From: Arthrobacter_E sp041360795
GTDB lineage: Bacteria > Actinomycetota > Actinomycetes > Actinomycetales > Micrococcaceae
Assembly: GCF_041360795.1 (NCBI RefSeq)
Contig: NZ_JBFUPW010000001.1
Coordinates: forward strand, 558,001-622,000
DNA: 64,000 nucleotides
Direction: 5' to 3'
Part shown: positions 49,731-57,869 of the stretch, one piece after another
Layout: the number at the start of each line of letters is the position of its first letter
How positions within the stretch are numbered: the stretch's first letter is position 1
The notes under the pieces: generated by a model
What the model was told of the DNA's origin: nothing
Seen by the model: the letters and a program-made list of their open reading frames with translations, nothing else
Database searches by the model: none
Program-made: the position numbers and the translations under genes

Positions 49731-51032
49731 ATGACCCACTCCGAAGAGCTCTTTGCCCGTGCCCAGCAACTCATGCCCGGTGGGGTGAACTCGCCCGTCC
49801 GGGCGTTCGGCTCGGTCGGCGGCACTCCTCGGTTCATGGCGGGCGCGAAGGGCGCCTACCTGTACGACGCCGACGGCCAGGAATACGTCGACCTCGTCTG
49901 CTCCTGGGGCCCCGCGCTCCTGGGCCACGCGCACCCCGCCGTTCTGGACGCCGTGCACCAGGCCGTGGACCGCGGCCTCTCCTTCGGAGCGTCCACTGAG
50001 GACGAGGGCCGCTTGGCCGAACTGGTCATGCAGCGCGTCCCCGCCGTCGAGCGCATCCGCATGGTCTCCACCGGCACCGAGGCGACCATGACCGCCATCC
50101 GCCTGGCCCGCGGCTTCACCGGCCGTGAGCTCGTCATCAAGTTCGCCGGCTGCTACCACGGCCACGTCGACTCCCTCCTCGCCGCAGCCGGCTCCGGCCT
50201 GGCGACCCTCGCGATGCCGGGCAGCGCGGGCGTCACGGAGGCCACGGCGTCGCAGACCCTGGTGCTCCCGTACAACGACCTCGCCGCCGTCGAAGCAGCC
50301 TTCGCCGCACACCCGGGCCGCATCGCCGCGGTTATCACGGAAGCCGCGCCCGCCAATATGGGCGTCGTCACCCCGGGTGAGGGCTTCAATGCGGGCCTGC
50401 GCCGGATCACCGAGGCGAACGGCGCCCTGCTGATCCTGGACGAGGTCCTCACCGGCTTCCGCACCGGCTGGGCCGGGTACTGGGGCCTGACCGGCGCCAC
50501 CGAGGGCTGGGCTCCCGACCTCTTCACCTTCGGCAAGGTGATCGGCGGTGGCCTGCCGACGGCCGCTCTGGGCGGCCGCGCCGAGGTCATGGACTATCTC
50601 GCTCCTCTGGGCCCCGTCTACCAGGCGGGCACCCTGTCCGGTAACCCGGTCGCGATGGCCGCAGGCGTGGCCACCCTGACACACGCGACGCCCGAGGTCT
50701 ATGCCACGGTGGACGCCCGTTCGCTGGAACTGTCCACGGCCCTCTCGGCCGCACTGGACGCGGAGGGCGTGGACCACTCGATCCAGCGCGCCGGGAACCT
50801 CTTCTCTGTGGCCTTCGGGACGTCCGCCACCGGCGTGCACGACTATGCCCAGGCGCAGGCCCAGGAAGCGCACCGCTACGCGCCGTTCTTCCACTCCATG
50901 CTCGACTCCGGGATCTACCTGCCGCCGAGCGTCTTCGAAGCCTGGTTCCTCTCCGCCGCCCACGACGACGCCGCCATGGACCGCATCTTCACCGCACTTC
51001 CCGCCGCGGCCAAGGCAGCCGCAGGGGCTTGA
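49731..51032 (+). CDS. hemL: Glutamate-1-semialdehyde 2,1-aminomutase
   Basis: 433 residues, class III aminotransferase fold. The PLP Lys is residue 269 in LFTFGKVIGGGLPTAA. N-terminal MPGGVNSPVRAFGSVGGTPRF and the STGTEATMTAIRLARG, AGCYHGHVDSLL and LILDEVLTGFR motifs are conserved. It makes 5-aminolevulinate. It is separated from hemB by about 6 kb of unrelated genes. GAGAAT ends 6 nt before the ATG, so it probably has its own leaderless promoter. Confidence 0.95.
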   Translation: MTHSEELFARAQQLMPGGVNSPVRAFGSVGGTPRFMAGAKGAYLYDADGQEYVDLVCSWGPALLGHAHPAVLDAVHQAVDRGLSFGASTEDEGRLAELVMQRVPAVERIRMVSTGTEATMTAIRLARGFTGRELVIKFAGCYHGHVDSLLAAAGSGLATLAMPGSAGVTEATASQTLVLPYNDLAAVEAAFAAHPGRIAAVITEAAPANMGVVTPGEGFNAGLRRITEANGALLILDEVLTGFRTGWAGYWGLTGATEGWAPDLFTFGKVIGGGLPTAALGGRAEVMDYLAPLGPVYQAGTLSGNPVAMAAGVATLTHATPEVYATVDARSLELSTALSAALDAEGVDHSIQRAGNLFSVAFGTSATGVHDYAQAQAQEAHRYAPFFHSMLDSGIYLPPSVFEAWFLSAAHDDAAMDRIFTALPAAAKAAAGA

Positions 51033-51046
51033 TCAAAGGATTCACC

Positions 51047-52342
51047 ATGGGCGCGCGCAGCCTGAGAAAAGCCCGGGGAGCGGGCATCACCGCCCTGCTC
51101 CTCGTGCTCACAGGCTGCGTGCTCTCCGGCTGCGCGTGCCAGGCGCAGCCGGTGAATCCGCCGGGCTCCACCACGGCGTCCGGCAGGGCCAGCGCGACGG
51201 CCAGCCCGTCGCCGACCCGCTCGGTGACCCCTACTCCGACGCCGACGCCCACCCCGACGCGCAGCACTCCGAGCCCGGCGCCGTCGTCGGCCACGCCCGG
51301 CACCAGCCCCGCCAAGCCGCCCACCGGCCTGGCCTCGCTCAGCCTGCGCCAGCGGATGGGCCAGCTGTTCCTCGTCTCGGCGAAGGCCGACGGCAGCAAC
51401 CTCGGGGCGACCGCGGCGTCGCTGCAGTCCGGCGTGGGAAATTTCTATCTGAACGGCAGGACGTCCGGCGGCGTCGACGCGACGGCGTCCGTGGTCGCTC
51501 AGCTGCGCGCCGCCGTGCAGTCCTCGCAGACCGTCATCCCGCCCGCCGTCGCCACCGACCAGGAGGGCGGGCAGGTCCAGGTGCTGCGCGGCCCGGGCTT
51601 CAGTGCCATTCCGAGCGCCCTGCAGCAGGGGCAGTGGGCTCCCACCGACCTCAGGGCAGCCGCCCGGCAGTGGGGGAGCGAACTGCGGTCGGCAGGAGTG
51701 ACGATGGATCTGGCGCCGGTGCTGGATGTGGTTCCCTCTGCCGATTTCGCGCCGCAGAACATCCCGATCGGCCACTACCAGCGCAATTACGGCTTCGATC
51801 CCGCGACGATCGCGGCGTCCGGGAACGCCTTCGCCCAAGGGATGAGCTCGGCCGGCGTGGCTCCTGTGGTGAAGCACTTCCCAGGCCTTGGCAGGGTCAC
51901 GGCCAACACCGACGTCGCCGCCGACGTGCACGACACCGTCACCACGCGGAACGATCCCTCCCTCCAGCCGTTCCGCCAAGCCGTCCAGTCGGGTGTCCGG
52001 TGGGTGATGCTGTCCAACGCCTCCTACGACCGGATCGATCCGGCACGGATGGCGCCGATGTCCCCCGTGGTCATCCAGGGCATGCTGCGCCAGGATCTCG
52101 GATTCCGCGGGGCCGTCGTGTCGGACGACCTCTGTGAGGCGAAGCAGCTGTCCTCGCTGAGCCTGGAAGACCGCGCGATCGGGTTCTTCAACGCCGGCGG
52201 GTCGCTGCTGGTGTGCGCCAACAGCTGGACCGCGAGCCGGATGCTGGACGCCGTGGTGGCCCGGGCGGAGGCTGATCCCGCATTCCGTGCCAAGGCAGAG
52301 GCGGCCGCCCAGCTCGTCGTGCGGACCAAGTCCGCGTCCTGA
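51047..52342 (+). CDS. GH3-family beta-N-acetylhexosaminidase-like lipoprotein
   Basis: 431 residues. The signal peptide ends in a lipobox LTGC (Cys 24; a second LSGC follows). A Thr/Pro/Ser-rich linker (residues about 45-100) tethers a GH3 domain with TDQEGGQVQVLRG, MDLAPVLDVV, KHFPGLGRVT and the nucleophile segment VVSDDL. The NagZ HGxxxDSH loop is altered (GLGRVTANTDVAADVH). A role in peptidoglycan muropeptide turnover is likely. AAAGGA precedes ATG 51047, 15 nt after hemL. Confidence 0.85.
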   Translation: MGARSLRKARGAGITALLLVLTGCVLSGCACQAQPVNPPGSTTASGRASATASPSPTRSVTPTPTPTPTPTRSTPSPAPSSATPGTSPAKPPTGLASLSLRQRMGQLFLVSAKADGSNLGATAASLQSGVGNFYLNGRTSGGVDATASVVAQLRAAVQSSQTVIPPAVATDQEGGQVQVLRGPGFSAIPSALQQGQWAPTDLRAAARQWGSELRSAGVTMDLAPVLDVVPSADFAPQNIPIGHYQRNYGFDPATIAASGNAFAQGMSSAGVAPVVKHFPGLGRVTANTDVAADVHDTVTTRNDPSLQPFRQAVQSGVRWVMLSNASYDRIDPARMAPMSPVVIQGMLRQDLGFRGAVVSDDLCEAKQLSSLSLEDRAIGFFNAGGSLLVCANSWTASRMLDAVVARAEADPAFRAKAEAAAQLVVRTKSAS

Positions 52343-52373
52343 TCCGGACGGCCGGGGCCGGGCCGGCGGACGG

Positions 52374-53069
52374 TCAGGCGAGCAGGCGCCCGCCCTGCTC
52401 GACGAGGAGAGCGACGGAGATCAGCAGCATGAGGAGTCCGCTGCCCAGGGTGACCGAGCGGGCCAGCCCGGGGCGGCTCCGCAGCAGACGGCGGGCGGCG
52501 AAGGCCACCGCCCCGTAGACGAGCACGCAGATCAGCACATGGGACAGGCCCATCACCGTCGTCTGCGCGGCCACGGGAAGGGGCGAGCTCAGCGTCACGA
52601 ACTGCGGCATGACCGCGGCGAAGAGGAGCACGCCCTTCGGATTGATGCCGCTGGTGCCCAGCCCCACCAGGAACTCCCGGCCGCGGCGCGGCCGCTCGGC
52701 CGTGGGCAAGGACGGGAAGGTCCCCGCGTTCTGGTCGAGGGTCGGAAGGTCGCCCGAGGATGCCGGGCCGGTGGACTCGATCCGCGCCGAACGCCAGGAC
52801 CGCAGCGTGCTCAGGCCCAGCCAGGCGAGGTAGAAGGCGCCCGCGACGGACAGCCAGGACACGAGGTCCGGCCGGGCTGCCAGGAGCACCCCGAGCCCGG
52901 CGGTGACCAGAGCCGTGTGCAGTACGTAGCCCGTGCAGAGGCCCGCCACGGACGGGACCGGGGACGAACGCCGCAGACCGGCCGCGATCGTGTAGGCCCA
53001 GTCGGCGCCCGGAGTCATGACGAGTGCCAGCGAGATGCCTGCGAAGCCCAGGAACGGCGAGAAGTCCAT
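52374..53069 (-). CDS. LysE-family amino-acid exporter
   Basis: 231 residues and about six membrane segments. LysE/RhtB features are FLGFAGISLALVMTPGADWAYTIAAGLR at the start and FLVGLGTSGINPKGVLLFAAVMPQFV. The substrate is not evident. It is divergent from an Lrp/AsnC regulator, the arrangement usual for regulated amino-acid export. ATG 53069 has TAGTCT 6 nt upstream. Confidence 0.88.
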   Translation of the reverse strand: MDFSPFLGFAGISLALVMTPGADWAYTIAAGLRRSSPVPSVAGLCTGYVLHTALVTAGLGVLLAARPDLVSWLSVAGAFYLAWLGLSTLRSWRSARIESTGPASSGDLPTLDQNAGTFPSLPTAERPRRGREFLVGLGTSGINPKGVLLFAAVMPQFVTLSSPLPVAAQTTVMGLSHVLICVLVYGAVAFAARRLLRSRPGLARSVTLGSGLLMLLISVALLVEQGGRLLA

Positions 53070-53075
53070 CGCGCA

Positions 53076-53081
53076 AGACTA
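53076..53081 (-). promoter_or_regulatory. -10 box of leaderless LysE-family gene
   Basis: TAGTCT on the minus strand, 6 nt before ATG 53069. Confidence 0.6.
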
Positions 53082-53137
53082 GGGAAATCTGCGCGAGAAG
53101 TGCTCGCGACTTTGCGGCGGATTCCCGCGATCTGCGA

Positions 53138-53143
53138 TAGATT
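53138..53143 (+). promoter_or_regulatory. -10 box of leaderless Lrp/AsnC gene
   Basis: TAGATT, 6 nt before GTG 53150. ATCTGCG occurs twice in the 80-nt divergent gap and may belong to a regulator-binding site. Confidence 0.6.
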
Positions 53144-53149
53144 CTTCTC

Positions 53150-53605
53150 GTGATCGACGCCATTGACAGAAGTATTTTGCGCAGCCTCCAGAAGGACGGC
53201 CGGATGACGGCCACAGCGCTGGCCGCGGAGGTCGGGCTGACCGTGGCGCCGTGCCATCGGCGGCTCAAGGATCTGGAGGCAGACGGTGTCATCCGCGGCT
53301 ACCGCGCCGAGGTGGATCTGCAGAGCGTCGGACTCGGTTTCGGGGCCCTCGTGTTCGTCACGCTCCGGGAGACGTCTCAGGAGACCATCCGGGCGTTCGA
53401 GGACGCCGTGGTGGCGGAGGAACAGATCGTCGAGGCGTACCGGCTGTTCGGGGATCCCGACTACCTCCTGAAGTGCGTGGCCACCGACCTCGCCGGTTTT
53501 CAGAACCTCTACGACACGCATCTCGCCGCCCTGCCCGGGGTGGCCAAGCTCAGCTCCACGATCGTCATGCGGGACCTGAAGGGCGCCGGCGTCCTGCCGC
53601 TGTGA
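53150..53605 (+). CDS. Lrp/AsnC-family regulator
   Basis: 151 residues. The N-terminal helix-turn-helix is ILRSLQKDGRMTATALAAEVGLTVAPCHRRLKDLE, and a RAM ligand-binding domain follows (VFVTLRETSQETIRAFEDAV, AYRLFGDPDYLLKCVATD). It probably activates the divergent exporter in response to an amino acid. GTG 53150 is fixed by TAGATT 6 nt upstream. Confidence 0.9.
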   Translation: MIDAIDRSILRSLQKDGRMTATALAAEVGLTVAPCHRRLKDLEADGVIRGYRAEVDLQSVGLGFGALVFVTLRETSQETIRAFEDAVVAEEQIVEAYRLFGDPDYLLKCVATDLAGFQNLYDTHLAALPGVAKLSSTIVMRDLKGAGVLPL

Positions 53606-53676
53606 GGCGCGTGAGTCTCCGCGTGCGACGGCGGAGGTGAGCGACGCCGTCGCGCGTCGTGTCTGCTCCCTGACAC

Positions 53677-53737
53677 CGCGAGGGAACAGCTGAGGCCCCT
53701 ACCCGGCTCGGGTAGGGGCCTCAACTGTTCCCTCGCG
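53677..53737. terminator. Large bidirectional terminator between Lrp and ABC operon
   Basis: A 12-bp outer stem (53677-53688 with 53726-53737) and a 14-bp inner stem (53691-53704 with 53710-53723) are separated by a 2x2 internal loop. Confidence 0.87.
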
Positions 53738-53750
53738 AAGGGGGAGTGCG

Positions 53751-54488
53751 TCAGAGCACGTCCGAGAGGAACTTCTTCAGACGGTCGGTCTGCGGGTCCG
53801 TGAAGAGCTGGTCCGGAGCGCCGTTCTCGACCACGACACCGCCGTCCATGAACACCACCTGGTTGGAGACGTTGCGGGAGAAGCCCATCTCGTGGGTCAC
53901 CACCACCATGGTCATGCCGTCCTTCGCCAGGTCCGTCATGAGGGCCAGGACGCCCTTGACGAGCTCGGGGTCCAGGGCCGACGTGGCCTCATCGAAGAAC
54001 ATGACCTCGGGCTGCATGGCGAGAGCGCGGGCGATCGCGACGCGCTGCTGCTGACCGCCGGACAGGGTGGCGGGACGCACCTCGGCCTTATGCTTCAGCC
54101 CGACCTTGTCGAGCTGTGCCAGAGCCTCGGTCCAGGCCTGGTCCTTGGGCAGCTTCCGGAGCTTGCGCAGGGCGAACGCGACGTTCTCGCCCACCGACTT
54201 GTGGGGGAACAGATTGAACTGCTGGAACACCATGCCGATGCGGCGGCGCAACTCGTCGGGGCTGTCCTTGAGCACGGAGCGGCCGTCCAGCAGGATGTCG
54301 CCTTGATCGGGCTCGATCAGACGGTTCATGACGCGCAGCAGCGTCGACTTGCCCGAGCCGGAGGGGCCGATGACCGAAGCGGCCGTGCCCTTCTCCACGT
54401 GGAGGTCGATGCCGCGGAGCACCTTGTTGCTGCCGAAGGCGAGGTGGAGGTTCTTGCCTGTCAGGGAACCGGATTCGAACTGGCTCAT
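53751..54488 (-). CDS. Amino-acid ABC transporter ATP-binding protein
   Basis: 245 residues of the GlnQ/HisP type. Walker A is GPSGSGKST (residues 41-49), Q-loop MVFQQFNLF, signature LSGGQQQR, Walker B VMFFDEATSALD and switch VVTHEMGFS. Note EAT where most have EPT in Walker B. It overlaps the permease stop by 4 nt. With the permease and binding protein it forms a three-gene uptake system for a polar amino acid. Confidence 0.93.
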   Translation of the reverse strand: MSQFESGSLTGKNLHLAFGSNKVLRGIDLHVEKGTAASVIGPSGSGKSTLLRVMNRLIEPDQGDILLDGRSVLKDSPDELRRRIGMVFQQFNLFPHKSVGENVAFALRKLRKLPKDQAWTEALAQLDKVGLKHKAEVRPATLSGGQQQRVAIARALAMQPEVMFFDEATSALDPELVKGVLALMTDLAKDGMTMVVVTHEMGFSRNVSNQVVFMDGGVVVENGAPDQLFTDPQTDRLKKFLSDVL

Positions 54489-55249
54489 GCGTGGGATCCC
54501 TTCCCGATGACTGCTGCGGCCTCGTCGGGCTCGGCCTTCTGGGCCTTGCCGGTGCTCAGGCGCTTGTCGATGTAGTTGACCAGGTGCGTCAGGGGGACCG
54601 TCAGGATCAGATAGACGATGCCGGCGGCCACGAGCGGGGACAGATTGCCCGAGTTCGCCGCATAGTCCTGTCCGATCTGGAAGAGCTCGCGCTGTCCAGT
54701 GGTCAGACCCAGGGTGAACACCAGCGAGGAGTCCTTGATGAGCGCGATGAACTGATTCATCAGGGCGGGCAGGACCCGGCGGATGCCTTGCGGGATCACG
54801 ATCATGCGCATGGACGGTCCGTAGCCGAAACCGAGCGCGCGCGACGCCTCCAGCTGACCTTTGTCCACGCTCTGGATGCCGGAGCGGAAGATCTCGCCGA
54901 TGTACGCGCCCGCCATGAGAGAGAGCGCCGCGATGCCCATCGGGTACGGGTTGGTGATCCCCGTGGTTTCGCGCAGGATAGGGCTGAAACCGATGCCGAT
55001 CACCAGGATCACGAGCACGGCGGGGAGGCCGCGGAAGATGTCGGTGTAGATGCGGGCGATCCAGCGGGCGACGGGGTTGCGCGAGATTCCCATGAAGGAC
55101 AGCACGATGCCGATCGCGGTGCCGATGATCCCCGAGGTGAGCGCGAGGATGATGGTGTTGAGCAGGCCGTACGCGAGCATGGCGGGGATGACTTCCCCCA
55201 TGGCCTTCCAGTCCAGGAAGGTTTCGCCGAGCCGGGTCAGGGCGTCCAT
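54485..55249 (-). CDS. Amino-acid ABC transporter permease
   Basis: 254 residues, HisM-type. The membrane segments begin MLAYGLLNTIILALTSGIIGTAIGIV, and the EAA loop is GEIFRSGIQSVDKGQLEASRALGFGYG. Only one permease gene is present, so it should act as a homodimer, in contrast to the gluCD pair. It is coupled to the ATPase by ATGA overlap. Confidence 0.92.
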   Translation of the reverse strand: MDALTRLGETFLDWKAMGEVIPAMLAYGLLNTIILALTSGIIGTAIGIVLSFMGISRNPVARWIARIYTDIFRGLPAVLVILVIGIGFSPILRETTGITNPYPMGIAALSLMAGAYIGEIFRSGIQSVDKGQLEASRALGFGYGPSMRMIVIPQGIRRVLPALMNQFIALIKDSSLVFTLGLTTGQRELFQIGQDYAANSGNLSPLVAAGIVYLILTVPLTHLVNYIDKRLSTGKAQKAEPDEAAAVIGKGSHA

Positions 55250-55271
55250 ATGACTCCTAGTGTTTCAGCCA

Positions 55272-55308
55272 GTCAAGCCTGGACCCCGCAGTGGGGCCCA
55301 GGCTTGAC
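55272..55308 (-). terminator. Intra-operon hairpin between binding protein and permease
   Basis: An 11-bp stem (55272-55282 with 55298-55308) extended by an inner CCCC/GGGG stem. The same position as the hairpin after gluB, so probable partial termination. Confidence 0.65.
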
Positions 55309-55345
55309 CGGGTCACGGTGCGAACCGTGGGGATGACCTTGGTGA

Positions 55346-56290
55346 TCAGGAAGCGGGGACCTTGACGACCTTGCTGCCCGGCTTCCAGCCGTCCGGCAGC
55401 TGCTCCTTGACCGTCGGACGGTCCGTGAACCACTGCTTGACCAGCTTGGTCCAGGTGCCGTCCGCGATCACGGCGTCGAGAGCCGAGTTCAGAGCCTCGA
55501 CCAGGGCCGGGTTGTCCTTGGCCACGGCGTAGGCGGAGAAGTTCTGGGTGGCGACCTTCTTCTCCTGGATCTTGGTGCCGTCGCCCGGCTTGATCTGGCC
55601 TTCGGCCTGCTGGGACGGTGCCAGCCAGGCATCGATCTGGCCGTTCTTCACGTTGGCGTAGGCCGTGTTGTAGTCCTTGAAGCGGACCGGATCCAGCTTG
55701 AGCTGGTTGGTGACCATGTCGTCCTGGACGGTGCCCTGGACGACGCCCACGCGGACGCCGGACTTGAGGTCTGCGATGGCCTTGACCTTGCTGTCGTCCT
55801 TGGCCACGAGAGCCATGAAGCCGAAGTCGTAACCGTTGGTGAACGCGACGGTCTCGCGGCGCTTGTCCGTGGTGGAGATGGAGGACGATCCGACGTCGAA
55901 CTGCTTGTTCTTCACCTGGGCGAGCAGGCTCTGGAACTGGGTGGACGCGAACTCGACCTTGAGGTCCAGCTTGGCGGCCATGGCCTTCAGCAGCTCGTTG
56001 TCGAAGCCGGTGAAGTTGCCGGACTTGTCGATGTAGATGCTCGGCGGCGCGTCGGAGAGGGTGCCCACCTTGATGGTGCCAGGGGTCAGCAGGCCGAGCT
56101 TGGACTTGTCGATCTTGTCCAGCGGCGTCACGTCCGCGGTCGTGTACTTGTCCGGAGTCTGGGCGCCGGCCAGCGCATCCGTGGCGGACCCGCTCGCGGA
56201 CGGGGAGCCCGTCCCGCCGCAGGCGGCGAGGGACAGGGAGAGGACGGCCGCGACGGCGCCGGTCTTCAGAAGTTTTCCGGTCAGTTTCAA
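55346..56290 (-). CDS. Amino-acid ABC transporter substrate-binding lipoprotein
   Basis: About 314 residues. The signal peptide is KLTGKLLKTGAVAAVLSLSLAAC with lipobox LAAC (Cys 24). A family-3 solute-binding domain follows: TIKVGTLSDAPPSIYIDKSGNFTGFDNELLKAMAAKLDL and DVGSSSISTTDKRRETVAFTNGYD. The start is uncertain: TTG 56290 places a normal signal peptide at the N-terminus, whereas ATG 56497 adds 69 atypical residues. It is the first gene of the second amino-acid ABC operon. Confidence 0.88.
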   Translation of the reverse strand: MKLTGKLLKTGAVAAVLSLSLAACGGTGSPSASGSATDALAGAQTPDKYTTADVTPLDKIDKSKLGLLTPGTIKVGTLSDAPPSIYIDKSGNFTGFDNELLKAMAAKLDLKVEFASTQFQSLLAQVKNKQFDVGSSSISTTDKRRETVAFTNGYDFGFMALVAKDDSKVKAIADLKSGVRVGVVQGTVQDDMVTNQLKLDPVRFKDYNTAYANVKNGQIDAWLAPSQQAEGQIKPGDGTKIQEKKVATQNFSAYAVAKDNPALVEALNSALDAVIADGTWTKLVKQWFTDRPTVKEQLPDGWKPGSKVVKVPAS

Positions 56291-56619
56291 GGGTGTGATG
56301 CTTTCTCTCGTGGCCTGGCCCGGTCCGTCCACGGAAGATGATCCGCGCGGATTCCGGGGGTTCCGGTCGTCGAAACGGCCCGCGCGAAGGGGTTCGGATG
56401 GTGCCACCCGGCGCGAGCCGAAGAATGAATTTAAGTATGGCACGGGGCGATTGGCGGCTTCATGAAGGCGTAACATTCGGAGGTGACTTGATTTCACCGA
56501 ATTTTCTGCAAGTGAAGCTGAAGAAATGCTGGGAAAGCGGTGGTGCGAGTGCGGTATCTCAGAAGCACTGAGCTGCGGGCCGGATCACGTCGCGCTGTGA
56601 CCTTGATCTCACGCGGGTG
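56291..56619. other. 329-nt gap between exonuclease and ABC operon
   Basis: It holds the upstream region of the minus-strand ABC operon. CATACT on the minus strand (56434-56439) is a possible -10 in an AT-richer patch, giving a leader of over 100 nt. GGTGA-N7-TCACC is a small dyad near 56480-56497. No gene or terminator is convincing. Confidence 0.4.
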
Positions 56620-57351
56620 TCAGAAACCGCCGCGCTCGGGCTCTTCGGGAGGCAGGACAGGCCACTCGCCTTCGATCACGGCGGTCGGCTTCGTCCGGCG
56701 GAGGTACTGCTGGAAATCGGCGGCCTGAGCCGCGGCCCACTCGATCTGCAGCCGGTGCAAGGACGCCGTCGGCATCACGATCTTGGGGAATTTCTGCGCC
56801 ATCGCGTCCAGCAGCCGCACGGTGGCCAGGGCGTCCGCGGCGGAAGTGTGGGCGTTGTCCAGGCGGACGCCATACTCTTCGCAGAGCGCTCCGAGGGTCC
56901 GGGTTCCCTTCCGGTACCGGTCCACTTGCTTGTTGATGATGAACGGGTCCAGGACAGGGAAGCGCGTGACCTGCGGGATGCCGTGGCGGGCGCATTCCGC
57001 GGCGAGGACCGTGAAGTCGTAGTTGGCGTTGAACGCCATGACCGGCGTGCCGGCGTCGAACAGGTCCTGAATGGTGTTGCGGAGCTCCAGCACGACGGCG
57101 GCGGCCGGCCGGCCCTCGGCACGCGCCTTGGCGGTGGTGATGCCGTGCACCTCGGCCGCTTCGGCGGGGATCTCGACACCGGGATCCGCGAGCCACTCGT
57201 GTTCCTGCAGGACTTCGCCCTTCGCGTCCACCACGATGAGCGAGGCGGTGACGATCCGGGCCGCGCGGGAGTTCTTTCCGGTGGTCTCCACGTCGAAGGC
57301 CGCGCGGGGACCCGCGTTCCAGATGCTCTCGTTCCGCTGCGTGCTGCTCAT
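56620..57351 (-). CDS. DEDDh 3'-5' exonuclease (DnaQ-like)
   Basis: 243 residues. The exonuclease motifs are AAFDVETTGK (Exo I), NANYDFTVLA (Exo II) and NAHTSAADALATV (Exo III with catalytic His and Asp). It is a stand-alone enzyme of the DNA polymerase III epsilon fold, possibly for DNA repair or RNA trimming. TAGCGT ends 6 nt before the ATG, so the mRNA is probably leaderless. Confidence 0.9.
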   Translation of the reverse strand: MSSTQRNESIWNAGPRAAFDVETTGKNSRAARIVTASLIVVDAKGEVLQEHEWLADPGVEIPAEAAEVHGITTAKARAEGRPAAAVVLELRNTIQDLFDAGTPVMAFNANYDFTVLAAECARHGIPQVTRFPVLDPFIINKQVDRYRKGTRTLGALCEEYGVRLDNAHTSAADALATVRLLDAMAQKFPKIVMPTASLHRLQIEWAAAQAADFQQYLRRTKPTAVIEGEWPVLPPEEPERGGF

Positions 57352-57357
57352 GCCTCA

Positions 57358-57363
57358 ACGCTA
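57358..57363 (-). promoter_or_regulatory. -10 box of leaderless exonuclease gene
   Basis: TAGCGT on the minus strand, 6 nt before ATG 57351. Confidence 0.6.
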
Positions 57364-57429
57364 CCTGGACCGGATGACGGAATGATCCACATGCGGCATT
57401 CCCGGCATGGCACGGTGGGCGTGGCCCTC

Positions 57430-57435
57430 TACGCT
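57430..57435 (+). promoter_or_regulatory. -10 box of the ATL-adnA-adnB unit
   Basis: TACGCT, 7 nt before ATG 57443. Confidence 0.55.
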
Positions 57436-57442
57436 GAGGAAC

Positions 57443-57865
57443 ATGCGGCAGGAATACATCGATGCGGTCCGGCGGATCGTGGCCATGGTGCCCCCGGGCA
57501 CCGCCGTGGCGTACAGCGACATCTCCGATCTGCTCGGGCAGGGCGGTCCGCGCCAGATCGGCGCGATCATGGCGAGGCACTCGGAGGGGCTCAGCTGGTG
57601 GCGTGTGCTGCGGGCCAGCGGAGAGGCCCCGAGCGGCCACGAACCGGAGGCCTTCCGGCGGTACCGGGAGGAGGGCACTCCGCTCCGGGGTCAGGTCGAG
57701 GACTTCGCACGGACCGGGGAGGGCCGCTGGCGCGTGGACTTCCCGGCGGCGCGCTGGGCGCCTCGTGAAGAGGATTTCCTGGTCATGGACGCCCTGGCCG
57801 ATGCTCTGCGTCAGCCGGGAGCGGAGGCGGGCACCGGGTCCGGGAAGAATGTCGGAGCACCGTGA
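57443..57865 (+). CDS. Alkyltransferase-like protein (MGMT-like, no active Cys)
   Basis: 140 residues with the C-terminal MGMT fold: VPPGTAVAYSDISDLLGQGGPRQIGAIMARH is the DNA-binding helix region. The acceptor motif PCHR of true alkyltransferases is replaced by SWWR, so the Cys is missing and the protein should bind O6-alkylguanine without repairing it. In known ATLs this recruits nucleotide excision repair. It lies upstream of and overlaps or abuts adnA. Confidence 0.9.
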   Translation: MRQEYIDAVRRIVAMVPPGTAVAYSDISDLLGQGGPRQIGAIMARHSEGLSWWRVLRASGEAPSGHEPEAFRRYREEGTPLRGQVEDFARTGEGRWRVDFPAARWAPREEDFLVMDALADALRQPGAEAGTGSGKNVGAP

Positions 57866-57869
57866 TGGA

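Noticed and set aside
56291..56497. N-terminal extension of the second binding protein
   Set aside because: The added 69 residues would bury the lipoprotein signal peptide in the interior, so a start near 56290 is preferred.
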